A stretch of DNA of 64,000 nucleotides, from assembly GCA_964508915.1 (NCBI GenBank), contig CAZDVK010000001.1:1-64000 (forward strand), read 5' to 3'. The position numbers and the translations under genes were made by a program. Source of the DNA: CAZDVK01 sp964508915 (lineage in GTDB: Bacteria; Pseudomonadota; Alphaproteobacteria; Paracaedibacterales; CAIULA01). Shown piece after piece: positions 54,215 through 63,017 of this stretch; the stretch's first letter is position 1; each line of letters starts with the position of its first letter. A model generated the notes under the pieces. That model made no database searches, was not told the origin of the DNA, and saw nothing but the letters and a program-made list of their open reading frames with translations.

Positions 54215-54712
54215 ATGAAAAAAGCCATTGATTTTCGAGAACCCAAACCTTTCTATGGTATCAAAAAACCATTATTTGACCTTCTGATAGATGATGACGC
54301 GGCCGAAGCTTCGGAAGATTATTCAAAAAATTTTATGGATGTGAATGGCGTGGTGGATTCCGTCATTAGCGAAATATCCAAAATTTTGAACACAAGGCGC
54401 TCAGCACCCAAAAAAGACTATGATGATATGCAAGACAATATCTTGAATTTTGCGTTACCAACCATGTTTGGAATGCCTGATTTTCAGTCTTTTGATGGAA
54501 CCAATTCAAATCAGTGGGTTTATATTGCGCGTCTTTGTGAAAAGGCCATTCATGTTTACGAACCCCGCATTAAAAATGTGTTTGTGAAAGTTGATGGTTT
54601 TAACAAACAAAAGCAAGCCCTTGAAGTTACAATTAAGGGGACTATTACAATGGGGAAACTTGTGGAGCAAGTGACGTTTCCACTAGATCTGACCTGGACA
54701 GGGGCGCGTTAA
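54215..54712 (+). CDS. tssE: type VI secretion baseplate protein TssE (GPW/gp25 family)
   Basis: A 165-residue protein of the gp25-like wedge family. The diagnostic ISEISKILNTRR is at residues 51-62, NFALPTMFGMPDF follows at 78, and the YEPRIKNVFVKV (115-126) matches the invariant E-P-R motif of TssE. TssE is part of the T6SS baseplate that nucleates the contractile sheath. No other tss gene is in the window, so the locus is split, or this is an isolated copy. Confidence 0.82.
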   Translation: MKKAIDFREPKPFYGIKKPLFDLLIDDDAAEASEDYSKNFMDVNGVVDSVISEISKILNTRRSAPKKDYDDMQDNILNFALPTMFGMPDFQSFDGTNSNQWVYIARLCEKAIHVYEPRIKNVFVKVDGFNKQKQALEVTIKGTITMGKLVEQVTFPLDLTWTGAR

Positions 54713-54780
54713 CTTTTTTTTTACACATCCATATTAAGTTAAATAATGAAAATTTTAATTTTTAAAAAAGGGAGGCATTA

Positions 54781-55935
54781 ATGCGTATTTTAAAACGTTG
54801 TATGTATGGTTCCATTTTTTTGATGAATCTTATTATTTTAACGCCTTTGGCTAGAAATTCTGCCCATGCCAGTGTATTTGAGCACGTGGCACCCGCTGTT
54901 GTGAATGTGCATGCAATCCACCTTGTCAAACGGCATGATATTTTTGATTTCTTTTTTCCGTTTGGGGGAATGCTTGGTGCCCCCCATGCAGGTCATGCTG
55001 AAAAAATGGTTATTAGCCTATCAGGCGTTTGTGTTGATGAAAGTGGGTTGGTTGTAACCAACGCTTGGGCTGTGCTTCAGGCAAAAAAGATTATTTGTTT
55101 GACACAGGATGGTAAAGAGGTGGAGGCAGAGGTTGTTTATCATAATGGTAAAAATGGTCTTGCGCTTTTGAAGCTAAATGCGCCGCAAGGTGTCAAGTTT
55201 CCAAAACTTGAAATTTCAAAAGAAAAACCCCAAAAAGATATCAAAACCTTTGCGGCTGCCTTAACGCGGAAAGGGAACATGATTCAAGAAATTCCTTTGT
55301 CTGCTGCTACGGATGATGTAACAACACCTTTTGTGACGGTGTCTAAGCCTTTTGATGTGGCCTATTCAGGGGGGGCTCTGGTTCAAAATGGTAAACTCAT
55401 TGGTATTTTGGATTCTGTTCCAACAGAAGAATCTAGAAAACGCGGGGTTGAATTAGGCTTTGCAATTCCGGCATCCGAAATAGAAATGCTTTTGAAAGAT
55501 TACCGCGATGGGAAGGCAACAAAGCCTGAGGCACCCAAACCTATGGCCGACCCATCCAAAGTAACATTGCTGGGCGGTAAACATATGTTATCAGGTTACG
55601 GTGTGGCTGATTTAACGCCAGAACTTGCTAAACAATTCAAGCTAGATGAAAAAGTTAAGGGGGTTGTCATAACCCATGTACCACCTACTTCGGATAGTGG
55701 TTTTTTTGGACCTGTAGGCCAAATAGGTGACGTTATTCGTATGGTCAATGGCAGTAAAATTGGAACGGTTGCACAGCTGGTGGAGTTATTAAAACCTGCT
55801 GATCAGACAGTTTTTCAAATTGAAGTAGCGGGCAAAAATGGTGTTTCTTCTATGGAATTTGCAACCAGTCGCCCCAAAAGCCGTCATCATTCCAGATCAC
55901 GTATAACCGATGATGGTTTAGAGGGAACTATTTAG
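54781..55935 (+). CDS. HtrA/DegP-like protein lacking catalytic residues
   Basis: A 384-residue exported protein: signal peptide (1-30, ending AHA), trypsin-like domain (about 33-238), a Pro/Lys linker, and one PDZ domain (about 255-370), the DegS/DegQ layout. The catalytic site is altered: in the TNNH position it reads TNAW (W96 for His), and the Asp position of DLALL is Gly (G126). The Ser remains (YSGGAL, S196). It is therefore probably a non-proteolytic scaffold or chaperone. It starts 68 nt after tssE, and the start has a GGGAGG site. Confidence 0.85.
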   Translation: MRILKRCMYGSIFLMNLIILTPLARNSAHASVFEHVAPAVVNVHAIHLVKRHDIFDFFFPFGGMLGAPHAGHAEKMVISLSGVCVDESGLVVTNAWAVLQAKKIICLTQDGKEVEAEVVYHNGKNGLALLKLNAPQGVKFPKLEISKEKPQKDIKTFAAALTRKGNMIQEIPLSAATDDVTTPFVTVSKPFDVAYSGGALVQNGKLIGILDSVPTEESRKRGVELGFAIPASEIEMLLKDYRDGKATKPEAPKPMADPSKVTLLGGKHMLSGYGVADLTPELAKQFKLDEKVKGVVITHVPPTSDSGFFGPVGQIGDVIRMVNGSKIGTVAQLVELLKPADQTVFQIEVAGKNGVSSMEFATSRPKSRHHSRSRITDDGLEGTI

Positions 55936-55964
55936 AGGTTCCTCACATCATCTGAAAAAGCTAA

Positions 55965-55996
55965 GGGCGGCACAGAGGTTGAAAACCAGGCCGCCC
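55965..55996 (-). terminator. hairpin derived from MFS 3' end, downstream of the smaller duplicated gene
   Basis: GGGCGGC (55965-55971) pairs with GCCGCCC (55990-55996), with an inner GGTT/AACC stem. On the minus strand a T5 tract follows within 11 nt. Its sequence is shared with 57617-57648 and descends from the MFS gene end. Confidence 0.6.
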
Positions 55997-56025
55997 TAAT
56001 GAAGGAATGCTTTTTGTCGTTTAAA

Positions 56026-57420
56026 TTAATTTGCTGCGGCTGCAGGGCTCTGTTCCAAACCACTAGTGAGAAAGCCGGCAGCTTCAGTAGGTCGTTCTTT
56101 CCCTTGTTTTTCTAGGGTTTCTAAATCTACAGCACTATCCCCCTCCCTATCGGTCAAGATATCACCACCAAAACCATCTTCGTCATCTTCGTCGTGGGCG
56201 AAGAGGACGTCACGATAATAATAACCATGATAACGATCATCATCAGGATCGTAATAATAATCGTCGTAGTTTTCCAGCGCTCGCTTTTTTACAGTTTCTA
56301 AATTTTCTTTTTCTTCTGCAGTTAAAACGTCACCATCAAAAATGCTACCCTCTTCTATGCCAAAGCCTTCGCAATTTTTAAGATTTTCCATGAAATTATT
56401 CAAAACCCTAGTAACCCAGCAAAATGGTATTTTAAGCCGAATGCCTTCTAATACATCAATAGTTTTAGATTTGACTTTCCACATCATTCCGGTTTTTTGA
56501 AAGAACGTTTTTCTGATTTTTTTGTTGCTTAGCAAGATACTTAATGTATTTTCGATGCCAGCTTGTTTTTCACTGTCATCATCATAAAAGTAAAGCTGTT
56601 CCAGGGCACCTTGAAAGCGTGAAGAAAGTTCAAAACTTGCAAATTCTTTAAAAGTATCAGCCAAATTACCAAAATTCAAATATGTGTCAACATTCTGATA
56701 GAATTTTCGTAATTGCCTAAATACCATTTCTTTCGACTCCTTTACTAAAGATTTATCCACAAATCCTCTATATATACTCTGAGGATGTAACACTCGATAG
56801 GTATCATCCTTTTCATATAGCCTTTGGTCAGCCTGGCGTGTTGTGTTAATAAGATCTACAATTCCACCGTAACTAATGCCAGACCCAGATGCAGATGGAG
56901 GAAGATCCTCTCTTTCACGAAACCAAAGGTCATATATATGGCTACAGGTACCTAAATGGCTTTGTTCTGTTGGGTTTCTTCCTGTATTTTTGGATTCTGT
57001 TCCAAAATAAGTACCATAGCTAAGGGTGCCTTCTGCATCTTCACCTATTTCTTCATTAAGGGCCAACCCACCTAAAGCAAAAATAGCCGTGCGTCTTTCA
57101 GCAGCGCTTGCTACTTGGGTTGTGCTAATACCGCCGAATCCCCTACCAAGGCCTAAAATCGAAGCAATCAGGTCTTGAAGATGACGGCGATGGGTTCTTT
57201 CTGCTTCTAAGTCAGGGCCAACTTGTCTTTTTGTCATTTCACCTAGGGCAAATTGCACCGTAGCGTACGCTGGGTGCAATTGCTTTCTTGTTTGAACTTC
57301 TAAAATTGCACCACCGTTTCTTGAGAAAAAATCCCTCACTTGATCATCCGTTAAAATGTCTGCCTGTACATGTGCCGCGCTAAGACTTAGCAAGGCTATA
57401 CGAACTAAATACTTTTTCAC
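56026..57420 (-). CDS. secreted GFGG-family protein (smaller tandem copy)
   Basis: A 464-residue exported protein of unknown function. Signal peptide 1-20 (LVRIALLSLSAAHVQA), H-P-A-Y at 49-52, LGRGFGGIST at 91-100, then SHLGTCSHIYDLWF (154-167). The first 170 residues are almost identical to the next gene; the rest diverges. A helical module at 255-318 (EFASFELSSRFQGALEQLYF, then SILLSNKKIRKTFF) recurs three times in its neighbour. The C-terminus is Asp/Glu/Tyr-rich (DDYYYDPDDD) and ends AAAAN. The start is fixed by the shared upstream sequence. Confidence 0.75.
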   Translation of the reverse strand: MKKYLVRIALLSLSAAHVQADILTDDQVRDFFSRNGGAILEVQTRKQLHPAYATVQFALGEMTKRQVGPDLEAERTHRRHLQDLIASILGLGRGFGGISTTQVASAAERRTAIFALGGLALNEEIGEDAEGTLSYGTYFGTESKNTGRNPTEQSHLGTCSHIYDLWFREREDLPPSASGSGISYGGIVDLINTTRQADQRLYEKDDTYRVLHPQSIYRGFVDKSLVKESKEMVFRQLRKFYQNVDTYLNFGNLADTFKEFASFELSSRFQGALEQLYFYDDDSEKQAGIENTLSILLSNKKIRKTFFQKTGMMWKVKSKTIDVLEGIRLKIPFCWVTRVLNNFMENLKNCEGFGIEEGSIFDGDVLTAEEKENLETVKKRALENYDDYYYDPDDDRYHGYYYRDVLFAHDEDDEDGFGGDILTDREGDSAVDLETLEKQGKERPTEAAGFLTSGLEQSPAAAAN

Positions 57421-57586
57421 AATACCCCCCTTGAAATTAGGCTAAAAACGAATTATTGATGCAATAATTTGAGCTGGACAAATCTAGCCATTCGCCTTTA
57501 CTTTGTCAAGGTGATTTTGTTTTTTTAATAAAGTATAGAAATACTTGTATTTATTTAATTCAATGTATTTTAGGGATTTGTTTTTT

Positions 57587-57650
57587 ACGTTTATACATAA
57601 GACTAATCAAAGCTAAGGGCGGCACAGAGGTTGAAAACCAGGCCGCCCCA
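57587..57650 (-). pseudogene. remnant of the MFS transporter 3' end
   Basis: About 64 nt aligns with the last codons of the MFS gene (60588-60650), ending in the same TTATGTATAAACG sequence. Translating it gives W-G-G-L-V-F-N-L-C-A-A-L with a one-nt frameshift before the stop. It was copied with the duplicated gene and now contains the hairpin at 57617-57648. Confidence 0.8.
57617..57648 (-). terminator. hairpin downstream of the larger duplicated gene
   Basis: The same GGGCGGC/GCCGCCC stem as at 55965-55996, here 30 nt past the stop of the larger gene, with a shorter T tract. Terminator function is weaker on sequence grounds. Confidence 0.45.
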
Positions 57651-57677
57651 ATGAAGCAATGCTTTTTGTCGTTTAAA

Positions 57678-60419
57678 TTAATTTGCGGCTGCAGATGCAT
57701 CAGTTATGACGGCAGTTATTTCAAAAGCGGCAGAAGCAGCCGCGCTTGCACCACCAGGGCCACCCGCACCAGTAGCAACGTCACCCCCAACAGGAGGGCC
57801 ATCAATTACGGTTTCTTGGCATTTTTCAAGTGCCTTGTAAAAGCTGACCATGGCACTTTGAACATTAGAAAGTTTAGAATAAGTTTCCACAATTTTATCT
57901 GCCTCTATCATAATGCCTGTTTTGGTTACTACTTCTCCTAATTTGTCAGCGTGCACAGTCCGTTGAAGATTTCTAATTTGTTTATAAGCTTTATTTCTTA
58001 ACTTCCATTTTGTGTCGCTAACACGTTCTAATAAAACACTCCTTATTTCGTCTCTGCTCATTAAAATATTTAAAAATTGTGTCTTCACAGCTTCCGGTAC
58101 CACATCGTATCTTTCAAAATTTAATTCCTTAATAAAGAGGTCAGTAAAATAAAGTTCCATATATGCAATAACAACAGGTGGGGGAAAGGTACCAAAAATA
58201 TTAGAATCTACCAGAAGGGCTGGAAGCACCACTTTGTTCATATTTTCCCACTCAGCGCGCACGAGGGCTAATATTTTTTCCATCTTTTCTGCAGCTTCTC
58301 GGGCAGCTTCGTCTCTTTTTCCCTGAGCGCTTGCTCTTTGCTGTTCTCTTTCAGCTTCTTCTTTTGCTTTCCTGGCTTCAGCGTATCTTCTTTCGTTAGC
58401 TTCCCGACGCTGACGGTCTTTTTCTATGTTTTCGTCAGTAACAAAAACACTACCCTTATATTGAGTATACGTTTTCTTTGAAATCAGATCACGAAGTAGT
58501 GGAAAAGTTTCTTCAAAACAACGAGTAGAACCTCCTCCAACCATTTCTTTCAAAGCACGACTGAAATCCGAAAAACATTCTGGGGCAAGGTCTCCCCGGC
58601 TTGGATCGTTAGAATATTTAAACGTCCACCCTCTCTCCTCGTTTTTACTAAGTAAAGCATAACGAAGTGCATCAGAAGCAGCTAATCGCTCCAGCATACT
58701 TTGGGCTTTCATTTTTTCATCAAGATAAGTGGTACTGTGCGCAAAGTTATTGAAAAATTTAAAAAACTCCAGAAGTACGACATACCCTGGAATGCCATTT
58801 ACATGAACACCTGCTTTGTATAATTGCAACGCTGCAATTTCTTCATCCATTGTCTTTATAGCTCTGCCTTCATATTTAGCACGCAACACTTCAATACGTG
58901 CTTCCATCTCTCGTAACAAAGGGCCAACGGCTGCTTCTATTTCTGCAGCTTTTTGTGCTGCTCTTTCACGGTCTGCGGCTTGCTTTGCAGCAGCTGCTCG
59001 GGCAAGTTGTTCTTGTTCTCTTTCCATAGCTAATCGTTGTGTGGCTAATTGTTGTGCAGCTTCTAAGGCTTTCTGTCTGACAGTTTCTTCTTCTTCCGCC
59101 TTCAGTGATTCTACCAACCGTCTCCGTTTAGCTTCCTCTTCCGCTTTTCTAGCCACCAATCTATCTTGTTTTTCTTGTTCTTCTCGGTCTCTATCTTCCT
59201 TCTCTTTCGCAAGCGCCTCTTGATACCGAGCATTGTTTCGGTCACGTACCTTTCGTTGAACTTCTATGAGGGCAGCTTCTTCTGCGTTAGACAAACGCTT
59301 TATATCAGAGTCCAAACTAAGTCGCATAGTCGTTAGGTGTTCTTTGCCCTGATTAAGAATTTGTAAAAAAACCTCTAGAATGCGTATGATTTGAGGTGTT
59401 TTTAAACCGCCTTGAATCTCTGCCAACTTACTAATAATTTCTTCAATATTTGGGGAAATTTCGTAAATATCTCTCAAATTCGGTACAGCTCGAAATAAAA
59501 TCTCTCTGAGGGGGCGACTAGCCACTAGAAAACTAAAAACCTTTTTACCCGCTTCCCTTACTTTTTCCTCCTCAGTAGAGGATGTGAATTCTCTGAGTGC
59601 TTCTTGAAATTCCAACGAAAAAGTAAAATTTGCAAACCATGTTAAAATATTGTTTGCTTCACAGGAAAAAAACCAATTCCCCCCCAATTCCTCATCAACA
59701 TTCATATAGAAAGGCTGAAGTTCTGTTTTTATATATTCAATCCACACATTTTCTAGGCGTGAAGTATAGTGGTACTGGTGTACTAAAGAGCTTAAATCTC
59801 TGACTTCCTCCTCATCATGTTGACGTGTACCATTGATAAGGTCTAAAAGCTCCGTATGTTGGGGCGAAAGACCTGCACCGCCAGAGCCTCTTTCCTCTTC
59901 TCTTTCACTAAACCAAAGGTCATATACATGGCTACAGGTGCCTAGATGACTTTGTTCTGTTGGGTTTCTTCCTGTATTTTCGGCTTCTGTTACAAAATAA
60001 GTTTTATAACTAAAGGGACGTTTATAAACAGGGGCTTTTTTATCTATTTTTTCATTAAGGGCCAACCCACCTAAGGCAAAAATAGCCGCACGCCTTTCAG
60101 CAGCGCTTGCTACTTGGGTTGTGCTAATACCGCCGAACCCCTTACCAAGGCCTAGAATCGAACCAATCAGGTCTTGAAGATAACGGCGATGGGTTCTTTC
60201 TGCTTCTAAGTCAGGGCTAACTTGTGTTTTTGTCATTTCATCTAGGGCAAATTGCACCGTAGCATACGCTGGGTGCAATTGCTTTGTTGTTTGAACTTCT
60301 AAAATTGCACCACCGTTTCTTGAGAAAAAATCCCTCACTTGATCATCCGTTAAAATGTCTGCCTGTACATGTGCCGCGCTAAGACTTAGCAAGGCTATAC
60401 GAACTAAATACTTTTTCAC
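57678..60419 (-). CDS. large secreted GFGG-family protein with coiled coils and repeated modules
   Basis: A 913-residue exported protein of unknown function. Signal peptide 1-20, H-P-A-Y at 49-52 and LGKGFGGIST at 91-100. A roughly 65-residue helical module appears three times: about 253-312 (SLEFQEALREF, SFLVASRPLREILF), 541-602 (LERLAASDALRYALLSK with WTFK) and 742-808 (LNILMSRDEIRSVLLERV with WKLR). Between them lie charged coiled coils (375-515 and 662-722, Glu/Lys/Arg/Ala-rich). The tail is Gly/Ala-rich. It is twice the length of its tandem copy and ends with the same AAAN. Confidence 0.78.
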   Translation of the reverse strand: MKKYLVRIALLSLSAAHVQADILTDDQVRDFFSRNGGAILEVQTTKQLHPAYATVQFALDEMTKTQVSPDLEAERTHRRYLQDLIGSILGLGKGFGGISTTQVASAAERRAAIFALGGLALNEKIDKKAPVYKRPFSYKTYFVTEAENTGRNPTEQSHLGTCSHVYDLWFSEREEERGSGGAGLSPQHTELLDLINGTRQHDEEEVRDLSSLVHQYHYTSRLENVWIEYIKTELQPFYMNVDEELGGNWFFSCEANNILTWFANFTFSLEFQEALREFTSSTEEEKVREAGKKVFSFLVASRPLREILFRAVPNLRDIYEISPNIEEIISKLAEIQGGLKTPQIIRILEVFLQILNQGKEHLTTMRLSLDSDIKRLSNAEEAALIEVQRKVRDRNNARYQEALAKEKEDRDREEQEKQDRLVARKAEEEAKRRRLVESLKAEEEETVRQKALEAAQQLATQRLAMEREQEQLARAAAAKQAADRERAAQKAAEIEAAVGPLLREMEARIEVLRAKYEGRAIKTMDEEIAALQLYKAGVHVNGIPGYVVLLEFFKFFNNFAHSTTYLDEKMKAQSMLERLAASDALRYALLSKNEERGWTFKYSNDPSRGDLAPECFSDFSRALKEMVGGGSTRCFEETFPLLRDLISKKTYTQYKGSVFVTDENIEKDRQRREANERRYAEARKAKEEAEREQQRASAQGKRDEAAREAAEKMEKILALVRAEWENMNKVVLPALLVDSNIFGTFPPPVVIAYMELYFTDLFIKELNFERYDVVPEAVKTQFLNILMSRDEIRSVLLERVSDTKWKLRNKAYKQIRNLQRTVHADKLGEVVTKTGIMIEADKIVETYSKLSNVQSAMVSFYKALEKCQETVIDGPPVGGDVATGAGGPGGASAAASAAFEITAVITDASAAAN

Positions 60420-60578
60420 AATACCCCCCTTGAAATTAGGCTAAAAACGAATTATTGATGCAATAATTTGAGCTGAACAAATCTATTCATCGGCCTTTAC
60501 TTTGTCAAGGTGATTTTGTTTTTTTCAGTAAAGTATGGAAATTTTGGTGTTTATTCAATTCAAAAGTATTTTAGAATT

Positions 60579-61754
60579 TTATTCGGTACGTTTATACATA
60601 AGACTAATTAACGCTAATGCTGCGGCCAGGGTAAAAACCAGTCCGCCCCAAAAAGCACCAATAACACCACCTGATAGATCGGACAAATAACCAGCTACCC
60701 AATTTCCAATCAGAACAGCCGTACCGCTGGTTAAGTAATACAAGGCAAAGGCTGTGCCACGTAAATGGGGCAGGGTATTTTCTGCAACCAGCGCTGCAAT
60801 AAGGCCTTGGGTCATACCCATGTGAAGGCCCGCAAATAACATGCCAATTAATATGCCGCTTTTAAAGGGAAGGGTTATGATTAAGATGTTGGTTAGCGTT
60901 AGAACCAAAATACCCCATAACAGAATTTTCTGGCGATTGTAACCGTCAGCCAATTTTCCAATGGGGGATGCAATAGCTGCATTCACAATGTCATACCCAA
61001 CCATCAACAAGGGAAGGGCGGCCAGTGACCAGCCAACTTCTTTTGCATGCAGCGTTAAAAAAGCTTCGCTAAAGCGCGCCAGCATCAATAAAAAAGTTAC
61101 TCCTAATAATTTCCAGAAAATGGGGGGTAATAATTTAGCATCACGCCAGTGCCACGGTTTTTCTTTGAAAGCTTTTTCTTCCAAAGGGGGTTTTACAAAA
61201 ACAATTAAAACCACCAAGGCAAGGGTTGCAGGTATTAAAGAACACCAAAAAACCAGCCTATAATTTTGAAATAAGTGCATCAAGATGGCAGCAACAGCAC
61301 CACCACATACAGCACCAAGTGTATATAAAGTATACCGAATTCCGTAGCTGGTACCTTCTTGTTGGGGGGGTGACAGATCTGCAATTAAAGCATCTGTTGG
61401 GGCCGATCGCACGCCTTTACTCAGGCGATCCACAGACCGTGCTATAAAAATCCACCCCACATTTGTTGCCACAGCAAACATGATTTTAACAAAAATGCTC
61501 ATGCAGGTGCCCAACATAATAAGGGGTTTTCGGGTTTTTAGATAATCGCTTAAGACACCTGAAAAAACCTTGGCTAAGAAAGCTAAAAAAATGGCCACGC
61601 CTTCAATCATGCCTACTTTAGTTTTTGAAGCCCCTAAAACCTCCGTTAAGAACGTTGGCAAAAGGGTAAAGACCATGACAGAAGCCGTGCTCCAGAAGAA
61701 GCTCATCCATCCAATGCCCCACAGGCTACGATTGTGGGCTTTGTTGGATGACAT
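60579..61754 (-). CDS. MFS transporter
   Basis: About 391 residues from ATG 61754 (a GTG at 61778 would add eight). Around twelve hydrophobic helices and the MFS motif G-x3-D-x2-x-R-K/R (SGVLSDYLKTRKP near 55-68) mark a major facilitator permease; the second half has GKLADGYNRQK, the matching loop of the C-terminal bundle. The substrate cannot be inferred; RSVDRLSKGVRSAPTDALIAD recalls drug or sugar-phosphate type exporters. Its 3' end was duplicated along with the neighbouring secreted gene. It lies 37 nt after pdhC. Confidence 0.88.
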   Translation of the reverse strand: MSSNKAHNRSLWGIGWMSFFWSTASVMVFTLLPTFLTEVLGASKTKVGMIEGVAIFLAFLAKVFSGVLSDYLKTRKPLIMLGTCMSIFVKIMFAVATNVGWIFIARSVDRLSKGVRSAPTDALIADLSPPQQEGTSYGIRYTLYTLGAVCGGAVAAILMHLFQNYRLVFWCSLIPATLALVVLIVFVKPPLEEKAFKEKPWHWRDAKLLPPIFWKLLGVTFLLMLARFSEAFLTLHAKEVGWSLAALPLLMVGYDIVNAAIASPIGKLADGYNRQKILLWGILVLTLTNILIITLPFKSGILIGMLFAGLHMGMTQGLIAALVAENTLPHLRGTAFALYYLTSGTAVLIGNWVAGYLSDLSGGVIGAFWGGLVFTLAAALALISLMYKRTE

Positions 61755-61790
61755 GATAAGGAAGTGTTTTGGAATCACGAATTAAAATGC

Positions 61791-63002
61791 CTAAAGCATA
61801 GAATAGGGGTTTTCAATATATTCCTTGAAAACCTGCAAAAATTTAGCCCCAGCAGCCCCGTCTACAGCCCGGTGGTCAAGTGAAAGGGTGCAATTCATAA
61901 CGGTTGCAATCGCCAATTGGTCGTTTTTAACCACAGGCTGTTTGACCCCAGCGCCCACAGCTAAAATACAGGCCTGCGGCGGGTTGATAATGGCTGAAAA
62001 ATCATGAATTCCAAACATGCCTAAGTTCGATAGGGAAAAAGTCCCACCTTGATAGGCTTCAGGGGCCAGTTTTCCAGACCGTGCTGTTTCAGCTAATGAT
62101 TTCATTTCTTCTGAAATTGTGCGAATCGTTTTAGATTGGGCGCCCCGTACAACAGGTGTTACCAGGCCACCATCAATGGCAACGGCCACAGAAATATCAG
62201 CGCTATGATATTGACGTAAGCTTGTTTCATTCCAAGATGTGTTGGCTTCGGGCACATCCATCAAGGACAAGGCACAAGCACGAATAATAAAATCATTAAC
62301 AGATAATTTTGCGTGGTTTTTTCCAGAGTTCATATTTTGACGTAAAGCCAACAAGGCGTCTAATTCACATTGAATAGTCAAATAAAAATGGGGAACGGTG
62401 GTTTTAGATTCTGTGAGTCGTTGCGCAATAACTTTACGCATCCCTGTTAACTTGACATCTGTATAGCCAGAGCTTTGTGTTGCTGCCAAAGCAGGTTTTC
62501 CTTCCAAGGCCTGTTCCACATCTAATTTAACGATACGGCCGTGGGGCCCGCTGCCTTGAATCACATTCAAAGAAACATGGTTTTGTTCAGCAATACGTTT
62601 GGCAAGCGGTGTCACAAAAACGCGATCACCATGTTGGGAATTAACTGTTTTTGGGGCGCTTTGTGGTAAAGATTCCACCTTGCTTGTTGATTCTTTTTGG
62701 GCAGAAGGTTGACTAACAGGTGCGTTGGCTACAAATTTTTCCAAAGCCGCTTTATCTTCGCCATCCTCTAACAACAGGGCAATTAAACTGTTAACTTTGA
62801 CACTGTCGGTACCTTCTGGAATTAAAATTTTCCCTAAAACACCTTCATCCACAGCTTCCACTTCCATGGTGGCCTTGTCTGTTTCAATTTCAGCCAGAAT
62901 TTGACCTGCTTTAACAGTATCACCTTCCTTTTTATGCCACTTGACCAAATTCCCTTCAGTCATGGTGGGGCTTAGGGCTGGCATTAAAATTTGAACAGGC
63001 AT
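61791..63002 (-). CDS. pdhC: pyruvate dehydrogenase E2, dihydrolipoamide acetyltransferase
   Basis: A 403-residue core subunit. One lipoyl domain (1-76) has the lipoylated Lys K43 in ETDKATMEVE. A Pro/Ser-rich linker leads to the peripheral-subunit binding domain (about 127-165, VFVTPLAKRIAEQNHVSLN) and the catalytic domain with the H-R-x3-D-G motif (HRAVDG near 377). It transfers acetyl groups to CoA. It starts 15 nt after pdhB in the usual pdhA-pdhB-pdhC order. Confidence 0.96.
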   Translation of the reverse strand: MPVQILMPALSPTMTEGNLVKWHKKEGDTVKAGQILAEIETDKATMEVEAVDEGVLGKILIPEGTDSVKVNSLIALLLEDGEDKAALEKFVANAPVSQPSAQKESTSKVESLPQSAPKTVNSQHGDRVFVTPLAKRIAEQNHVSLNVIQGSGPHGRIVKLDVEQALEGKPALAATQSSGYTDVKLTGMRKVIAQRLTESKTTVPHFYLTIQCELDALLALRQNMNSGKNHAKLSVNDFIIRACALSLMDVPEANTSWNETSLRQYHSADISVAVAIDGGLVTPVVRGAQSKTIRTISEEMKSLAETARSGKLAPEAYQGGTFSLSNLGMFGIHDFSAIINPPQACILAVGAGVKQPVVKNDQLAIATVMNCTLSLDHRAVDGAAGAKFLQVFKEYIENPYSML

Positions 63003-63017
63003 AGAAAGCTCCTTACT

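Noticed and set aside
58816..59223. A plus-strand Ala/Ser-rich 135-residue frame inside the 913-residue protein gene.
   Set aside because: It is the shadow of the coiled-coil codons on the opposite strand.
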